Made by a program: the position numbers and the translations under genes. From positions 24,693,501 to 24,757,500 of the forward strand of contig JAPYXD010000723.1 of the NCBI GenBank assembly GCA_030998225.1: 64,000 nt of DNA. Direction: 5' to 3'. The stretch comes from Diplolepis rosae (Eukaryota; Arthropoda; Insecta; Hymenoptera; Diplolepididae). The notes beneath the pieces were generated by a model. That model worked only from the letters and a program-made list of their open reading frames with translations. It was not told the DNA's origin and searched no databases. Positions 20,940 to 31,760 of the stretch are shown one piece after another; the first letter of the stretch is position 1, and each line of letters opens with the position of its first letter.

Positions 20940-21947
20940 CACAGAGAGAAATTTTAGGTTTCACTGACCAAAGTTTTTTTGTTAAAATCGTCTTTACAAA
21001 AATTTTAAAGTTCTCATGACAATCATGGTAGTGGCTGTCATACATTGGAAAAGTGTTTACTCCAACTGCAAGGAACGTTACTGAGACCACGATTCTGGTA
21101 CTTGAAATACCATAGCGCTGCGGTTATAGGAATCAAAGTCCATCGTAAAGCCGCGCATAGAGTTTAGTTAAAATGACTGAGTCTACGGACAGTAAATACC
21201 CAGCCAAAATTATTTTTGAGGTTATAGGTATGGTTCTCTTAGTTATCAAAATACGAATTTAATTTGATTAGAGAAAATAAAGTTTCACCGAAAAGATCTA
21301 AGAAAAATAACCCGGTATAATGATATTTATGATAACTTTCGTCGATTAAGTTAAAAAATTGTCACTTTTTTCATCACCATAAACTTTTTTTTGACTGACT
21401 ATAGTTTTGACAAAATACGACGAGACAGCAACATTGGAACGCATTGCATTGTCCCCGAACAAAATCGCTTATCATTTAGAAAGAATTGTCAAACTATATT
21501 TATAATAGAATTATTTACCTGATGATGCTTGGCACGGTGAAATATAGTCCAGGAATCGAGAACGAGAATCGGCAGGATTCAACTTAGGCTGCATATCTTT
21601 TTGGAAGTAACTACTTTAATAGTTGTCACGACAGGCTTACCTCGTTGTAAAAAATGAAAGTTATACTTGATTTGTCTAGCGCAACAGCGAACGCTGCGGT
21701 TGTAGTAACCAAAGGAGCTTGGCAGTACACATAAAGAAAATGTACGTGTACTAACCGTTGGGGTACGTATAAAGCTCATTCTAATCATCAACTTTGGTCA
21801 CAACAACCGAATATACAAAAAAGTCCAAATTACTGTTATGATAACTATAAAAGTAGTAGCTTCTCTCAACTTTTTTGGTCAAGGCAACTACTGTACAAAA
21901 AATTTATGTGCTATGTGCACAGGAACCAAAGCCGATTTCTCTCAGTG
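20940..21947. mobile_element. CACTG/CACAG-ended element in the tRNA-like module
   Basis: Ends CACAGAGAGAAAT and the inverse ATTTCTCTCAGTG, with CA on both sides. The sister composite element at 49755-49765 has the uninterrupted target with one CA (AACCCACAGCG on the minus strand). Loosely palindromic interior, no transposase. Confidence 0.8.
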
Positions 21948-22700
21948 CAGCGTTAAGAATAATTTATACTACCTAAACGAGCGTCTGTGTAGTGTAGAGG
22001 GGAAATGTGTGTTTGTAGGTAAGTTTGTTTATAAAAATAGTAAGTTAAAGTCTGCTTGAAAGTAAATAAAGTTTTGAAATGTACTAAGAATATTCATCGA
22101 TTCAACTACTGCTCTTATTTGATTTACCTATGTTCCTGCAGTTCATTTAACTTCAAAAATGACACTGGGGCCTTTACGAACTACGGAAAGTAAGTTGAAA
22201 AGTAGTCAAACCGATTGAGATTTTTTTCGGTGTACGTGTAACGAAAAAGTATTGTCAATTTAATCAGAAAAAATTTTCTAGCTTGAAAACAGATATTTTA
22301 CTGTGAAAACTTAACCTACCAAGCGAATATCCCTCCGTTGCCGTTAAAAACGGTAAATATTAGAGTCTTAACTCGAACTTACCCTGTACCTTTTATCTTA
22401 GTACAATACAGATTTTCGGTACATTTCCCAGTACCGCCCCAGTACTAAAAGACAACTTCCAGCCGAGTGACATTTTGTACTAATGCCAGTACCGCGCCTG
22501 TACAGACCTTCGGTACAGGCATTCTACTATTCTTAGTACCATTTTTAGTACCCCGCCAGTACCGACAGACAACTCCCAGCCGAGTGACATTTCGGACGAA
22601 TACCAGTACCCAGCCGTTTTCCACCCGGTATTATGCCAGTACCGACATCCGCCCGGCGGTACTGGCGCGGTACCAAGCCAGTTGTAAATTTCCACCTGGG

Positions 22701-23230
22701 TAATAACGAATTATAAAGTTTGTATGCTCTCATGAATGCGATTAGTGCGAATTTCGTTCGGTGAAGTCCGTTTTTTCATATGGTTTCAGTAGTGCGAGTA
22801 GACCGAATCTCATCTGGATAAATTCAATATTTGTATGTATTTGATTTCGCTAACCGGACTCTGAAAATCCGAAATTCATCCACATCACCGAATTTAATCG
22901 AAAGCTTTTCCATTTTTACTTTAACGAAAATAATTTTCAGTTCTAAGGTGCGGATAAATTCTGATTGACTACGGCTTCATTCCAGAATTAACGTTTTTGA
23001 CCGAACAAATTTCGGATTCAACCGGACGAATAACCATCTTATATTTGAAGAAATTGATTTTCTATTTTAAGTTTCGTACAAATTGCGGATTCTTTTGAAC
23101 ACATTCCGGCTTCAACGTTTTTGACCGGACAGTTTTCGCATATAACCAGACGATTTCTATTTCGACTTTAACAAAAATAATTTTATGTGACACTGACAAA
23201 GCCTTGTACATTTGAACTGCGCATGTGTCT
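22701..23230. repeat. degenerate TTCCGG/GGATTCA-type repeats
   Basis: Phrases like TTTTCCATTT(T)ACTTTAACGAAAATAATTTTC and GACCG(A)ACA...TTTCGGATTCAACCGGACGA recur two to four times, extending to about 23750. It reads as an old tandem duplication. No gene. Confidence 0.4.
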
Positions 23231-23570
23231 TTTAAAATCCATTACTACTACACAAGATCGATAATATCAAAATGGCTGGGACTAGTCGCGAAATATCAAG
23301 TGTAATGACTAGCGCCGCAAACAACTACAATACTGGATTAGATTCGAGTGTACGCATAAAAACTCGTATCCGCACCGAAGTCACATAAAATAGAATACGT
23401 GCCAATGCACACAATTCGGGAAATTACGAGACTCGCGACAATGCTCGCAGGACTGATCGCGCCTCGGATTCGTCTCGGCTTTGTTTTGGCTTCGATCTCC
23501 TGCGAGCATTATTGCTCGTCACGCAATAACCTTCATTGTGCGCCTAGGCACGTAATATACTATTCCATTC
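23230..23570. repeat. dispersed repeat with CG-rich hairpin
   Basis: The segment 23230-23390 is repeated in inverse at 38577-38760 (TGTAATGACTAGCGCCGC, CGAGTGTACGCATAAAAACT). Next to it a CG-rich hairpin (23392-23568) starts ATACGTGCCAATGCACACAA and ends GTAATATACTATT. Its loop has CTCGGCTT-like 12-bp units. Confidence 0.6.
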
Positions 23571-24460
23571 TGATTTGTGAAAAAATTTCTGATTTAACCG
23601 GACGATTTTCCATTTTACCTTTAACGAAAATAATTTCCGGTTCTGAGTTGCGGAAAAATTTCAGATTGTTTCGGACTCATTCCAGATTTGAAAAAAATTA
23701 TTCAACGGTTCTAAGCACGAAAATTATTTCATAAATTACTTTCTCAGTTTGTGGCTGAATTTGACGCGGAAGATTTTTTCGGTCAAAGTAATAGGAACGA
23801 GATATACTACAAGAATATTTCCTCCAGATAATTTAAAATAAAATGTATGGTTTGTAAGCAAGAAAAAATCGCTTTGAATGGTTTCCGTAGAGAATTCAGT
23901 GATATCGTTTTTATTCATGGAATACGCTTCCCAGTTTCGGCCGCTGAACGAGAACCATCGATCCATGACTGGCGGAAAAGTGGTGCAAGACGAAGGAAAC
24001 CCTGAGTGTGATGTCGAGAAAAGTAAATGGGTCGCGGTCTACGTTTATTTGTTATAGAAAAGCGAAACTTTATAAGTTAGAGTACCAATTGGCTTGGCTA
24101 TTTGTTTTACAGCTCGGTAAGCTTTATGAATTATTGCTACACTCGTGACTCGCATATTTAACAAATAAATTTCTTCGATTTCAATTAATTTACTTATTTT
24201 ACTTTAGTTTCTACTCGTAGTAGAAGTCTAGGGGAGATTTCGATATTTTTTAAATAAAGTAACGGATTTAAATCAAACTTGTTAGTTTTGTGTTTTGGAT
24301 TATTAGTAAATATTCAAATTTATTATCATTTATTGATTTAGCAGACGACGTTCTATGTGATGGATATATAGTACCCGAGTTGACACCGGTAGCCCCACAG
24401 ATGGTATTTGAATAGAAGTCCTGCAATATCCATATTATTCTGACCACGTGACTGTTATTG
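23571..24460. other. AT-rich DNA, nothing firm
   Basis: No gene recognised. Part of the TTTCCGG-type duplication extends into the first 150 bp. Confidence 0.35.
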
Positions 24461-24484
24461 TCTGTGAAAAAAGGAACGCTTCCA

Positions 24485-24552
24485 CTCCGCTGGGTATCGA
24501 GCCCAGGACCTTTCGATTGCCGGTTGAATGCTCTATCATCTGAGCTACGGAG
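24485..24552 (-). other. tRNA-like module, family A
   Basis: Cloverleaf-like 68 nt on the minus strand: acceptor CTCCGT/GCGGAG, D arm AGCTCAGATGATAGAGC, T arm CTGGGCTCGATACCCAG. The anticodon loop is CCGGCAA, so the triplet would be GGC (Ala). The stem extends outwards (GGAAC/GTTCC, then TTCTGTGAGAAAAG / CTTTTTTCACAGAC). A T run follows, as for a Pol III terminator. Position 33 is C rather than the universal T, so a working tRNA is unlikely. Confidence 0.65.
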
Positions 24553-24679
24553 GTTCCACAAAACTTTTCTCACAGAATCTATTTACGCCAATTTAGTCAC
24601 GGATATATTATGAACTAATTACTAATTTTTCCTAAATCATTTCAGTCGTTTATGTCGATCATTAGAAGAGCGAAGAATG

Positions 24680-24918
24680 AGTGGTTAACGAACTCGTCCT
24701 TTGTGGGCTCTCAAGAAGTGTGTCAAAGCGCAATCCAATCCTATAATTCTTTCGAAAATTATCGTGCTTACAGAAGGCGTCGACGACGACAGATACCGTC
24801 GTAAATACCATTTTTACTTACCCAGGGGGTTTCAAAACGTCAAGATTTTTTGAAAATTTTAATATTTATTTTATACATAAAACCAATGCCTTTTAATTGA
24901 TAATGAGAATGCAAAAAT
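24680..24918 (+). repeat. diverged K-repeat tail
   Basis: Shares GAGTGGTTAACGAACTCGTC, AGTGTGTCAAAGCGCAATC, the GGGGGTTTCAAAACGTCAAG phrase and the ending GATAATGAGAATG. It lacks the head. Confidence 0.6.
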
Positions 24919-25084
24919 AACTATTACCATCCCAGATAGCACAACATTTTGCAGCAAACTTGCATAACGATGGCCGTGTAAGGTTCCTAGTGATTCACGT
25001 CGATACGAGAAATTCAAATGTTTCGCTCGCAGTCTTTCGTTATCGGCTCCTTTTTCGAACGATCATATCGGGTATTCTTTTGTT

Positions 25085-25835
25085 AAATTTCGAATTGTAT
25101 AGAAATTCTTTTTTCAAATATATCAAAAAGGGATAAAATTCTTAGACCTCATTTAAGCAAATAAATTTTCATTTCAACGTCTTTTCGTATCTCATATATT
25201 TTGATTAAAAAATGGAATTTTTTATGTAAGACAAAATTTATAGAGCTTATTCAAGCAAGCAATTTTGCATTCTTATATTTTTTCGTGTTTCATACACTCT
25301 AGTTGAAAAATTGAATTTTCGAATTCAAATAGAATTTTTTTTAAATAAAAAGAAGAATATACATTTTGTAAAAAAAAACCTTGTCATTAAAATTTTTAGA
25401 TCTTTAAGTAGAAAACAATTATTTATGCATCATAACTTTTTTCTCGTACATATTTCAAACAATTTAATTGAAAAATGGAATTTAGATATTGACTTTTTTC
25501 AAGTTTTAATATACTGTAACTTTTCTAATATTGGTTTGATCGAAAAATGTTATGAGGCTAATTAGTAGAGATTTATGAGCACTATCAGAAATAAATCTTG
25601 CGATTTATATATTTTCAAACAGTTTTTTTCAATAACACAGAAAATTCTCTTACTTCCACAATTTTGGTCAGATATATTTAGCTGGTTAACGAACTCGTCC
25701 TTTCTTTTTGGGACCTAAAGAAGTGTGCCAAAGTGCAATCTAATCCGATTATTTCTTCGATAGTTATCGTGCTTACAGAGATTTTATTTTATGGATTTTA
25801 TCGAAATTTGAAAAGTAATTTTTCACATTAATTAG
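25085..25835 (+). repeat. diverged K-repeat copy
   Basis: Follows the K-repeat body and tail (ATCTCATATATTTTG, TGTTATGAGGCTAAT, GGTTAACGAACTCGTCC, GTGCCAAAGTGCAATC). It has many changes and small deletions, so it is an older copy. The tail ORF is not open here. Confidence 0.6.
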
Positions 25836-26654
25836 TTTCCTTGGAAATGTTGGTTTCAGTTTCAAGCTGTGTATCGAAGGATGATAATGCACAAGTGAAC
25901 ATTCCCTAATTAATTGAGGAATTGAAAACCACTCAATTAATGTCATCAATCCATTGACCGAAGTCGAGAATTTGAGTAGAAAATCAACAGAAACCTAATC
26001 TCATTGTTCTAATATTGTCCAGGGCCGACGGAAGAAAAAGTCGGAGTGTAGGGTACCCACCATTTAAAAAAATCTCGGGTAGTAAATCCACCTACCAAAA
26101 TATATGTACCTGAATTTCATAATTTCCCGAAAAAACCGTCAAATAATAAATACATTTGTTATCATTTTTTTCTGGCTCTAATAGTATATTACGTCACTGG
26201 TAGTCTTGGGCACGACTTTACACTAGGAGATCAATGTTTTTTAACGAGTTCTGCGAATATTGAGTTCCATGTGAAAAGACGTGTGTAATGCTACGAGTAA
26301 TGTACGATATTTGATTTGAAATCAGCATTTCATGAGACTCCAGTGCCGTCTGATAAATGAGCGTTGTATACGTTGTACATGCAACAACACGACGTACGAT
26401 TATATTGTTCTACATGAAAAGATACAATACGACTGTCATGGCAGTCATTTGCTTGGGCTGTGACTGGAAATTTCATACGGCGCGAAATTTGAAATGTGGT
26501 TTCGTCCAAGTTTGAGTGCTATCTGGTGTCATTATTTTTCCCAACAGTAGGGTTAGAGAAAACATTGTGCATTATTCAGTGACAGTTTTTGAAACTATTT
26601 ATGTGTCATTGTGGCGCTTTTGCAACTAATTACGTGATACCATCTGTCACCATT

Positions 26655-26785
26655 CAGTAAGGGGCGTATTCTCTAGACTTCTACCCTTCAAATTATCACC
26701 TCTTCAGAATCCTGAAACATTACCTGGCTTATACCCACCTTCACTTCTGTCGAGGATGTTGGTAATAACATTGTTGAGTTTTTAC
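26655..26785 (+). pseudogene. mariner/Tc1 C-terminal scrap
   Basis: Reads YSLDFYPSNYHLFRILKHYL, then after a frameshift SVEDVGNNIVEFL, matching the third-Asp region of mariner transposases (family YSPDLxPSDYHLFxSL). The Asp is Asn here. No other part remains. Confidence 0.65.
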
Positions 26786-26793
26786 AAATTTTT

Positions 26794-27285
26794 CCAAATC
26801 ATTTCAGTCGATTATGTCGATAATTAGAAGATTGTATCACTCACCATGATAACCGAACTCTACCATATCGATCTTATCAACCTGTGATTTAGAATTAACA
26901 TCATTTAAGACCAGATGGAATTTTCAATATATATAGGAAAAATTTTTCTGTGAAAAAAGGAACGCTTCCACTGCACTGGGTATCGAGCCCAGGACCTTTC
27001 AATTGCCGGTCGAATGCTCTATCATCTGAGATACGGAGGTTCCACAAAACTTTTCTCACAGAATCTATTTACGCCAATTTGGCCACGAATATATCGTCAT
27101 GAGCTATTTACAAATTTTTCCAAATCACAGAAAAATTTTTCAAATATATATTGAAAATTCCATCTGATCTTAAATGACGTTAATTCTAAATCACAGGTTG
27201 ATAAGGTCAATATGGTAAAATTCGGTTAACATGGTGAGTGATACACTCTTCTAATTATCGACATAATCGACTGAAATGATTTGGA
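26794..27285. mobile_element. 500-bp foldback with a tRNA-like module near the tip
   Basis: The left arm (from CCAAATCATTTCAGTCGATT) and right arm (to GACTGAAATGATTTGG) are inverted copies for about 160 bp. The loop holds a family A tRNA-like module (26971-27038). Confidence 0.75.
26971..27038 (-). other. tRNA-like module, family A (degenerate)
   Basis: Same layout as 24485-24552 with the loop CCGGCAA kept. Changes in the acceptor (CAGTGC for CGGAGT) and in the A box (ATCTCAG for AGCTCAG) weaken folding. Confidence 0.6.
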
Positions 27286-27300
27286 ATAAATTGTAAATAG

Positions 27301-27354
27301 TGATAGAGCATTCGACCGGCAATCGAAAGGTCCTGGGCTTGATACCCAGCGGAG
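27301..27354 (+). other. tRNA-like module, family A, 5'-truncated
   Basis: Starts inside the D loop (TGATAGAGC) and continues through TTCGACCGGCAATCGAA, a perfect anticodon stem, to CAGCGGAGTGG. The extended 3' stem and a T run follow. It lies just outside the foldback on the opposite strand. Confidence 0.6.
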
Positions 27355-28047
27355 TGGAAGCGTTCCTTTTTTCATAGAAAAATTTGCCAAAAAAAATTGT
27401 TGAGTTTATTAACTCAAGAAAATCTTCTTTTTTCGAAATGGTAGTTTCCATAACTCTCTGAAAGATGGCTTGAGGGAAAAGTTAGGTATTAAATAGAAAA
27501 AACAGCGTCATTTTCACATTAAAATTGTCAAATTTTGAACTATATTCCCTTCAACCCTTTATACCGAATTGCGCATCTAATAATTGATTCTACATCTTAA
27601 TTAGCAATTATATACACTGCTGTGCAAAAGTCGCCGGGCACTTGTTTTTAACCATTCACATAAAAGCTTCTAATTGATAAAATACCTAACAATTAATTTT
27701 TTTCTTAGAATAATATGGAAGGTAACACAATTCTGCATTCAATGACGCCAAATTTCAAAATGAAATTTTTGTAGAATGTCAGTAATGTAACAAGCAAATT
27801 ATAATCATTTTTATCTTAATGCAGCCAAAGTCTGAGATCAGAACGAAAAATTTGTAAAACTTCAAATTCGTGAAATTATTTAAGAAAGAAATTTTGAAAA
27901 TAATTTAATTTTAATTTTTAAGGATGTTTTGTTTTTTTTTTATCTTATCAATTTTTATAATTTTTAAAATCCATTTTTAGCGTATGAAAATTCTTTGTAT
28001 TGCGCAACTTTGTTTTGCTAAATTTTAACTTTAATGATTTCAAATTA

Positions 28048-28310
28048 ATTAGTTAAGTTTTTAAATTTCTCCCACTGCCTGTGTAGTTCAGTGGTTAGAA
28101 CAGTCGACCGGGAATTGTTTGACCTGGGCTCGAATCCCAGCGCAGTCGAAAGCGTCTTTTTTTCCACTGAAAGATTTCAAATTCTTTAAATTTCAATTTA
28201 ATTTGTATTTATTTGCGATATAAGAATTTGAAATTGTCTACGAGGACGCCTTTCGGCAACGTATCCTATCTGATACGCGACTAGTGATTCTCCGATAATG
28301 TAGACAGTGG
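28048..28310 (+). mobile_element. tRNA-like family B element
   Basis: Starts AATTAGTTAAGTTTTT...CACTGCC, directly followed by a tRNA-like head, then a body containing GATACGCGACTAGTGATTC. Complete 3' ends at 17540 and 56520 read GTAGGCAGTGACAAAAATTT...CAACTAATT. That is the inverse of this start, so the element has terminal inverted repeats that include the acceptor stem. The 3' end is cut short here. Confidence 0.65.
28077..28147 (+). other. tRNA-like module, family B
   Basis: Acceptor GCCTGTG/CGCAGTC (five Watson-Crick pairs, one wobble), D arm AGTTCAGTGGTTAGAAC and T arm CTGGGCTCGAATCCCAG. The anticodon arm is irregular (GTCGACCGGGAATTGTTTGAC). Good A and B boxes, but not a normal tRNA. 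Confidence 0.6.
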
Positions 28311-29126
28311 CTATTTTGTAACGGCCATATTATTTTTGAACATTTAAACGCAAAATTCGGAATTTTTGACCCCGAAAACCCCTAAGTACATATTTTTGCG
28401 AGCGTGACGTCACTTATTCAAATTCCACAATCCTTAAAACAATACACTACAAATTTTCAAATTGCTTCACCAACAATTTCATTTTTGACCAGCTTTTCAG
28501 GCGTTTCAGACCACTGTGCGACGGCCTATCTGAACTCAATCATTTTATGCGAGTACATTTTATTTATTTTCTCGCCAACGAATAAAAATTAAAAATTTTT
28601 TTGTGTCTTAAATTAAAGGTAAGACTTGGGAGATTACGTTTTTGAAATTTATATTATTTCCTGCAATTTTCCTATCTCATGCAAAGAGCTAAAGATGAGG
28701 TAGTAAATTCTGGAAAAACTAGAATATTTTCCGGTTTTTTCTCATATGATATCTAAATATCTATCAAAGCAAATCATTTCAAATAGAGCTAATTCGATTG
28801 GAAATTTAATAAGCTTTCCAACCGGTAGCGTATGAATAATAAAATCTATAACAATGAATAGAATTCCAGGACAAATATCACATTGAACGATGTGTAATAA
28901 TAGTAATTATATCGTGCATTTTTTTTTGTACTTAGAGCTATTATAATAAATGCCGCTCGATTGCGCGATATTCAATCTTTTCTTAAATCGATGGCGAATC
29001 GAATAAATCAATGAGTTAATTGTAAATCATAGAAAATTAATTATTAAAAATGACTCTACTCGGCTAATGACAATTCGATTGAAAAATTGAATTATCGGAC
29101 TATCGAGCCCACATTATTGCACTCCT

Positions 29127-29635
29127 CAGGTGGAAATTTACAACTGGCTTGGTACCACGACAGTACCGCCGGGTGGATACCGTTGGTATTGGCGTTGTCC
29201 TTTTTGGTGAGGAGGAAAAATGGTGAAATCTTTTAAAGACGTTGTACAGGACTCTCCTAGGACGGGTCTAGGCATACCTGTTAAAACCAAAAACCTCCTC
29301 TCTCAAACCAATACACCGTCCGTGGAACCGCCTTTCGGCTTTAAACTTCGCGGGCAATTGGTTCCAGCTTAAAGTCACGTACGACTCTTCCGTCATCCGT
29401 TCGCCCGGGACTCCCATCCGCGGCCACACGCCCGTTAGGCAAACCGACTACTTGCGCCGACCAAGGGAGTAGTGGGGCGGTACTAAAAATGGTACTGCGC
29501 CTGTCCCGAAAATCTGTACTGGCTTTGTACTGTAAATAATAGTATGCCTGTACCGAAGGTCTGTAATGGCACGGTACTGGCATTAGTACAAAATGTCACT
29601 CGGCTGGGAGTTGTCTGTTAGTACTGGGGGGTTAC
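29127..29635. repeat. end of a GTACC composite element
   Basis: Begins CAGGTGGAAATTTACAACTG and contains GTACTGGCATTAGTACAAAA, GTCACTCGGCTGGGAGTTGTC-type phrases and GTACCGCGCC-like units shared with 20234-22700 and 48287-50800. The other end was not found. Confidence 0.55.
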
Positions 29636-29639
29636 TGCA

Positions 29640-29815
29640 ATAGTATATTGTGTATTTAGGAGGTAAAGTAGGTCTTTTGGGGCGAGGACCAATGTATTCA
29701 GGCCGAGTCGTAGCCGAGCGCGCGCCGAAGGCGCGTGCGAGGAGGACACGAGGATTGAAAACATCGGTCGAGTCCCGAAATGACCGACCTCCGTGGTACA
29801 CACGATATTTTTTGC
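29640..29815. repeat. CG-rich hairpin element
   Basis: Starts AATAGTATATTGTGTATT, the inverse of the TAATATACTATT end, and carries GCGCGCGCCGAAGGCGCGTGC in its centre. Ends near GTGGTACACACGATATTT. Confidence 0.5.
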
Positions 29816-29939
29816 ACGATACGTCCTAAAGAAGTATTTCGAGTGTCTGTAGAATGGTATTGATAGTGTCCAATTACGACTCGGTGGAATAGTAGCATGT
29901 TATAACAATAATATTGATAAATATGGTACGAAAGGTGGT

Positions 29940-30040
29940 GGAAAGGGCTGTAGGGGGGAGGGGCCCAGTGGCGGAGCCCCGGTGGGGGTGCAGGGGGCAA
30001 AGCCCCTTTCAGGGGGTTCGGGGGGCCGTGCCCCCCGAAT
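29940..30040. repeat. G-rich hairpin-forming patch
   Basis: Runs such as GGGGGGAGGGG, GGGGGTGCAGGGGG and GGGGGGCCGTGCCCCCC. Adjacent G runs could form quadruplexes and several short GC hairpins are present. In sharp contrast to its AT-rich surroundings. Confidence 0.7.
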
Positions 30041-30045
30041 TGTAT

Positions 30046-30247
30046 GAAACGAATTTGATTGGATTTAATAATGTATGGAAAAGTATGAACTTTGGTTAGA
30101 TCAGTTAAATATAATACAATTTTAAAAAATTCAATTCAATTCAAAGGAATATAATACAATTTTTGGGGTATTCAGTATTTCAAGAAACAAATTTGATTGA
30201 ATTTAATAACGTATGGAAAAGTATAAACTTTGGTTAGATTAATTAAG
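30046..30247. repeat. 64-bp direct duplication, period 138
   Basis: GAAACGAATTTGATTGGATT...TTTGGTTAGATCAG at 30046-30109 recurs with few changes at 30184-30247. Confidence 0.8.
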
Positions 30248-30259
30248 TATTAGCACTGA

Positions 30260-31496
30260 GCCCAGAACGTGCGAGATGGCTCCCTGGTGAGCAATGAAGG
30301 AGTTAGCTTAATCGCTGCTGTCGCCATCTTACGGTCCGATCAAGTATTTGCTTGTGGGGAAATATAATCCATTTTTCGCAACTGTCCAGAGGGCGTAAGG
30401 AACAAAAGTAGAACATAAGGAACGAAAGTAGGACTTAAGGAAGAAAACAGATACAATATGAACATGCTGGTCGTAAATGGACAACTTTACAGCCACTCTA
30501 GAGGGGCTCGAAGTACCACTTTAGTGCCTGTTTTGCAAAAATGGTATTGTGCCTGTACCGAAAGTACATTTGAACATCTATTAAGGGAGGAATCCTGTGT
30601 AGCGAATCCAAAATATCGATTTTTTTCTTTGCTTAAATGTATGCTTCTGGAATGGCCGAGTAATGATTGGGATCCTTAAGATATCAAGAACTTACTTTTT
30701 TCGCAAAAATGTTCACTACGTAAATATTTAAACGCGTTTTTGCGGTTTCACATATTTCAAAATTGCCCGATTCATAGCTCAAAAAGTATTTAACCGATCG
30801 ACTTGAACTCGCGTTTACAGATTGCTGAAATATGTCATTTGTCGGTGAACCACTCCAAATTGAAAAAAAATTGTTTCAACAATTTTTTTTTTTAACAAAT
30901 TCAGGCAAATTTTTGGGTCAAAATGGGATTTTTTTTCAAATGGCTGCCATTTTGTGAAATATTAATATTTTTTGAAATTTTTTTGGTCCACTGACTAATT
31001 AAGGATCTAAAATTTAAAAAACTCTTTTTTTTTGGTTTCAGACGCCTGTATGAGGGCAATTTGAATCGGGCAAATTGACCTATCGAATTTGGACATGTCG
31101 GCAATCCGCCCTCATAAATAAAATTATTATTGATATATCAGGCTGAAAGAAATTTGTTTTATACTTTAAGAGTACTTTAATAAACCACAAAAGTTTTGGA
31201 AAGATTCGTTATTTTTTTCATCTATAAAAAAATCCCCAAAAATACCCTTATTTCCGGGCTGTCACACGGGACACGTTCAAATTGTATAACAATAAGTGTT
31301 ACATAGGAAATAGTAAGAAGTTGAGTAAAATGTTGTCATGGTTCTCTTAAATAACAAAAAAATACAAACCTCGAGCCTGCCATTAGTCATCAGATACACA
31401 CATACATACACAAAAAGCATAAAAATACATTCACACCATTCAGTTGCAGCCAATCATAATTTCTATTGCAAATAAACTTATATATACAACGTCGAT
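30260..31496. other. loop DNA of the foldback, no gene
   Basis: No recognised coding region. Contains GTGCCTGTACCGAAAGTAC near 30545, related to the GTACC units, and CACACATACATACAC repeats near 31389. Confidence 0.4.
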
Positions 31497-31760
31497 TTCA
31501 CAGAAAAAAAGGCGACCACAGTGGGATACGAATCCACGTCTCCCCATTGCCGGTAAAAAAAAGCCCTGAGACGTAAATAACGGTAGAGTAGATTTCCTTT
31601 AGACAAAAGTTAGAATAACGTCATTCCCTGATATAGTTCACAATTTTACAGAGTATCATAGCATCAACATAGCTCAGGGGTTAGAGCAACCCACCGGCAA
31701 TAAGGAGACGTGGGTTCGTATCCCACTGTGGTCACCTTTTTTTCTGTGAAATCGAAGAAT
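31497..31760. mobile_element. 260-bp palindrome built from tRNA-like family C
   Basis: The ends CGATTTCACAGAAAAAAAGG and the inverse CCTTTTTTTCTGTGAAATCG face each other. Each end carries the T arm and 3' acceptor of the same tRNA-like sequence. Only the right arm has the full module. Confidence 0.7.
31663..31733 (+). other. tRNA-like module, family C
   Basis: A box TAGCTCAGGGGTTAGAGC, T arm GTGGGTTCGTATCCCAC, loop CCGGCAA as in family A, and a T run after TGGTCACC. Only four of seven acceptor pairs form (ATCAACA/TGTGGTC). In the inverted half-copy (31507-31556) the anticodon stem is better preserved (TGGGG). Confidence 0.6.

Larger units (their letters stand above)
20234..22700 (+). mobile_element. 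2.5-kb composite element, copy 1 (GTACC type)
   Basis: Terminal repeats CCCAGGCGGAAA (left) and TTTCCACCTGGG (right), with TA on both sides. Subterminal regions are full of GTACCGCGCCAGTACC-like palindromic units. The centre has a tRNA-like module (20882-20938) and conserved blocks on both sides. A CACTG element is inserted at 20940-21947. The second complete copy is inverted at 48287-50800. No coding region. Confidence 0.75.

Noticed and set aside
22467..22733. Overlapping ORFs on both strands rich in Arg, Thr and Tyr
   Set aside because: By-products of the palindromic GTACC units of the composite element.
29341..30099. Cluster of 60-100-codon ORFs on both strands
   Set aside because: They follow the CG-rich hairpin and G-rich patch and have no family resemblance.
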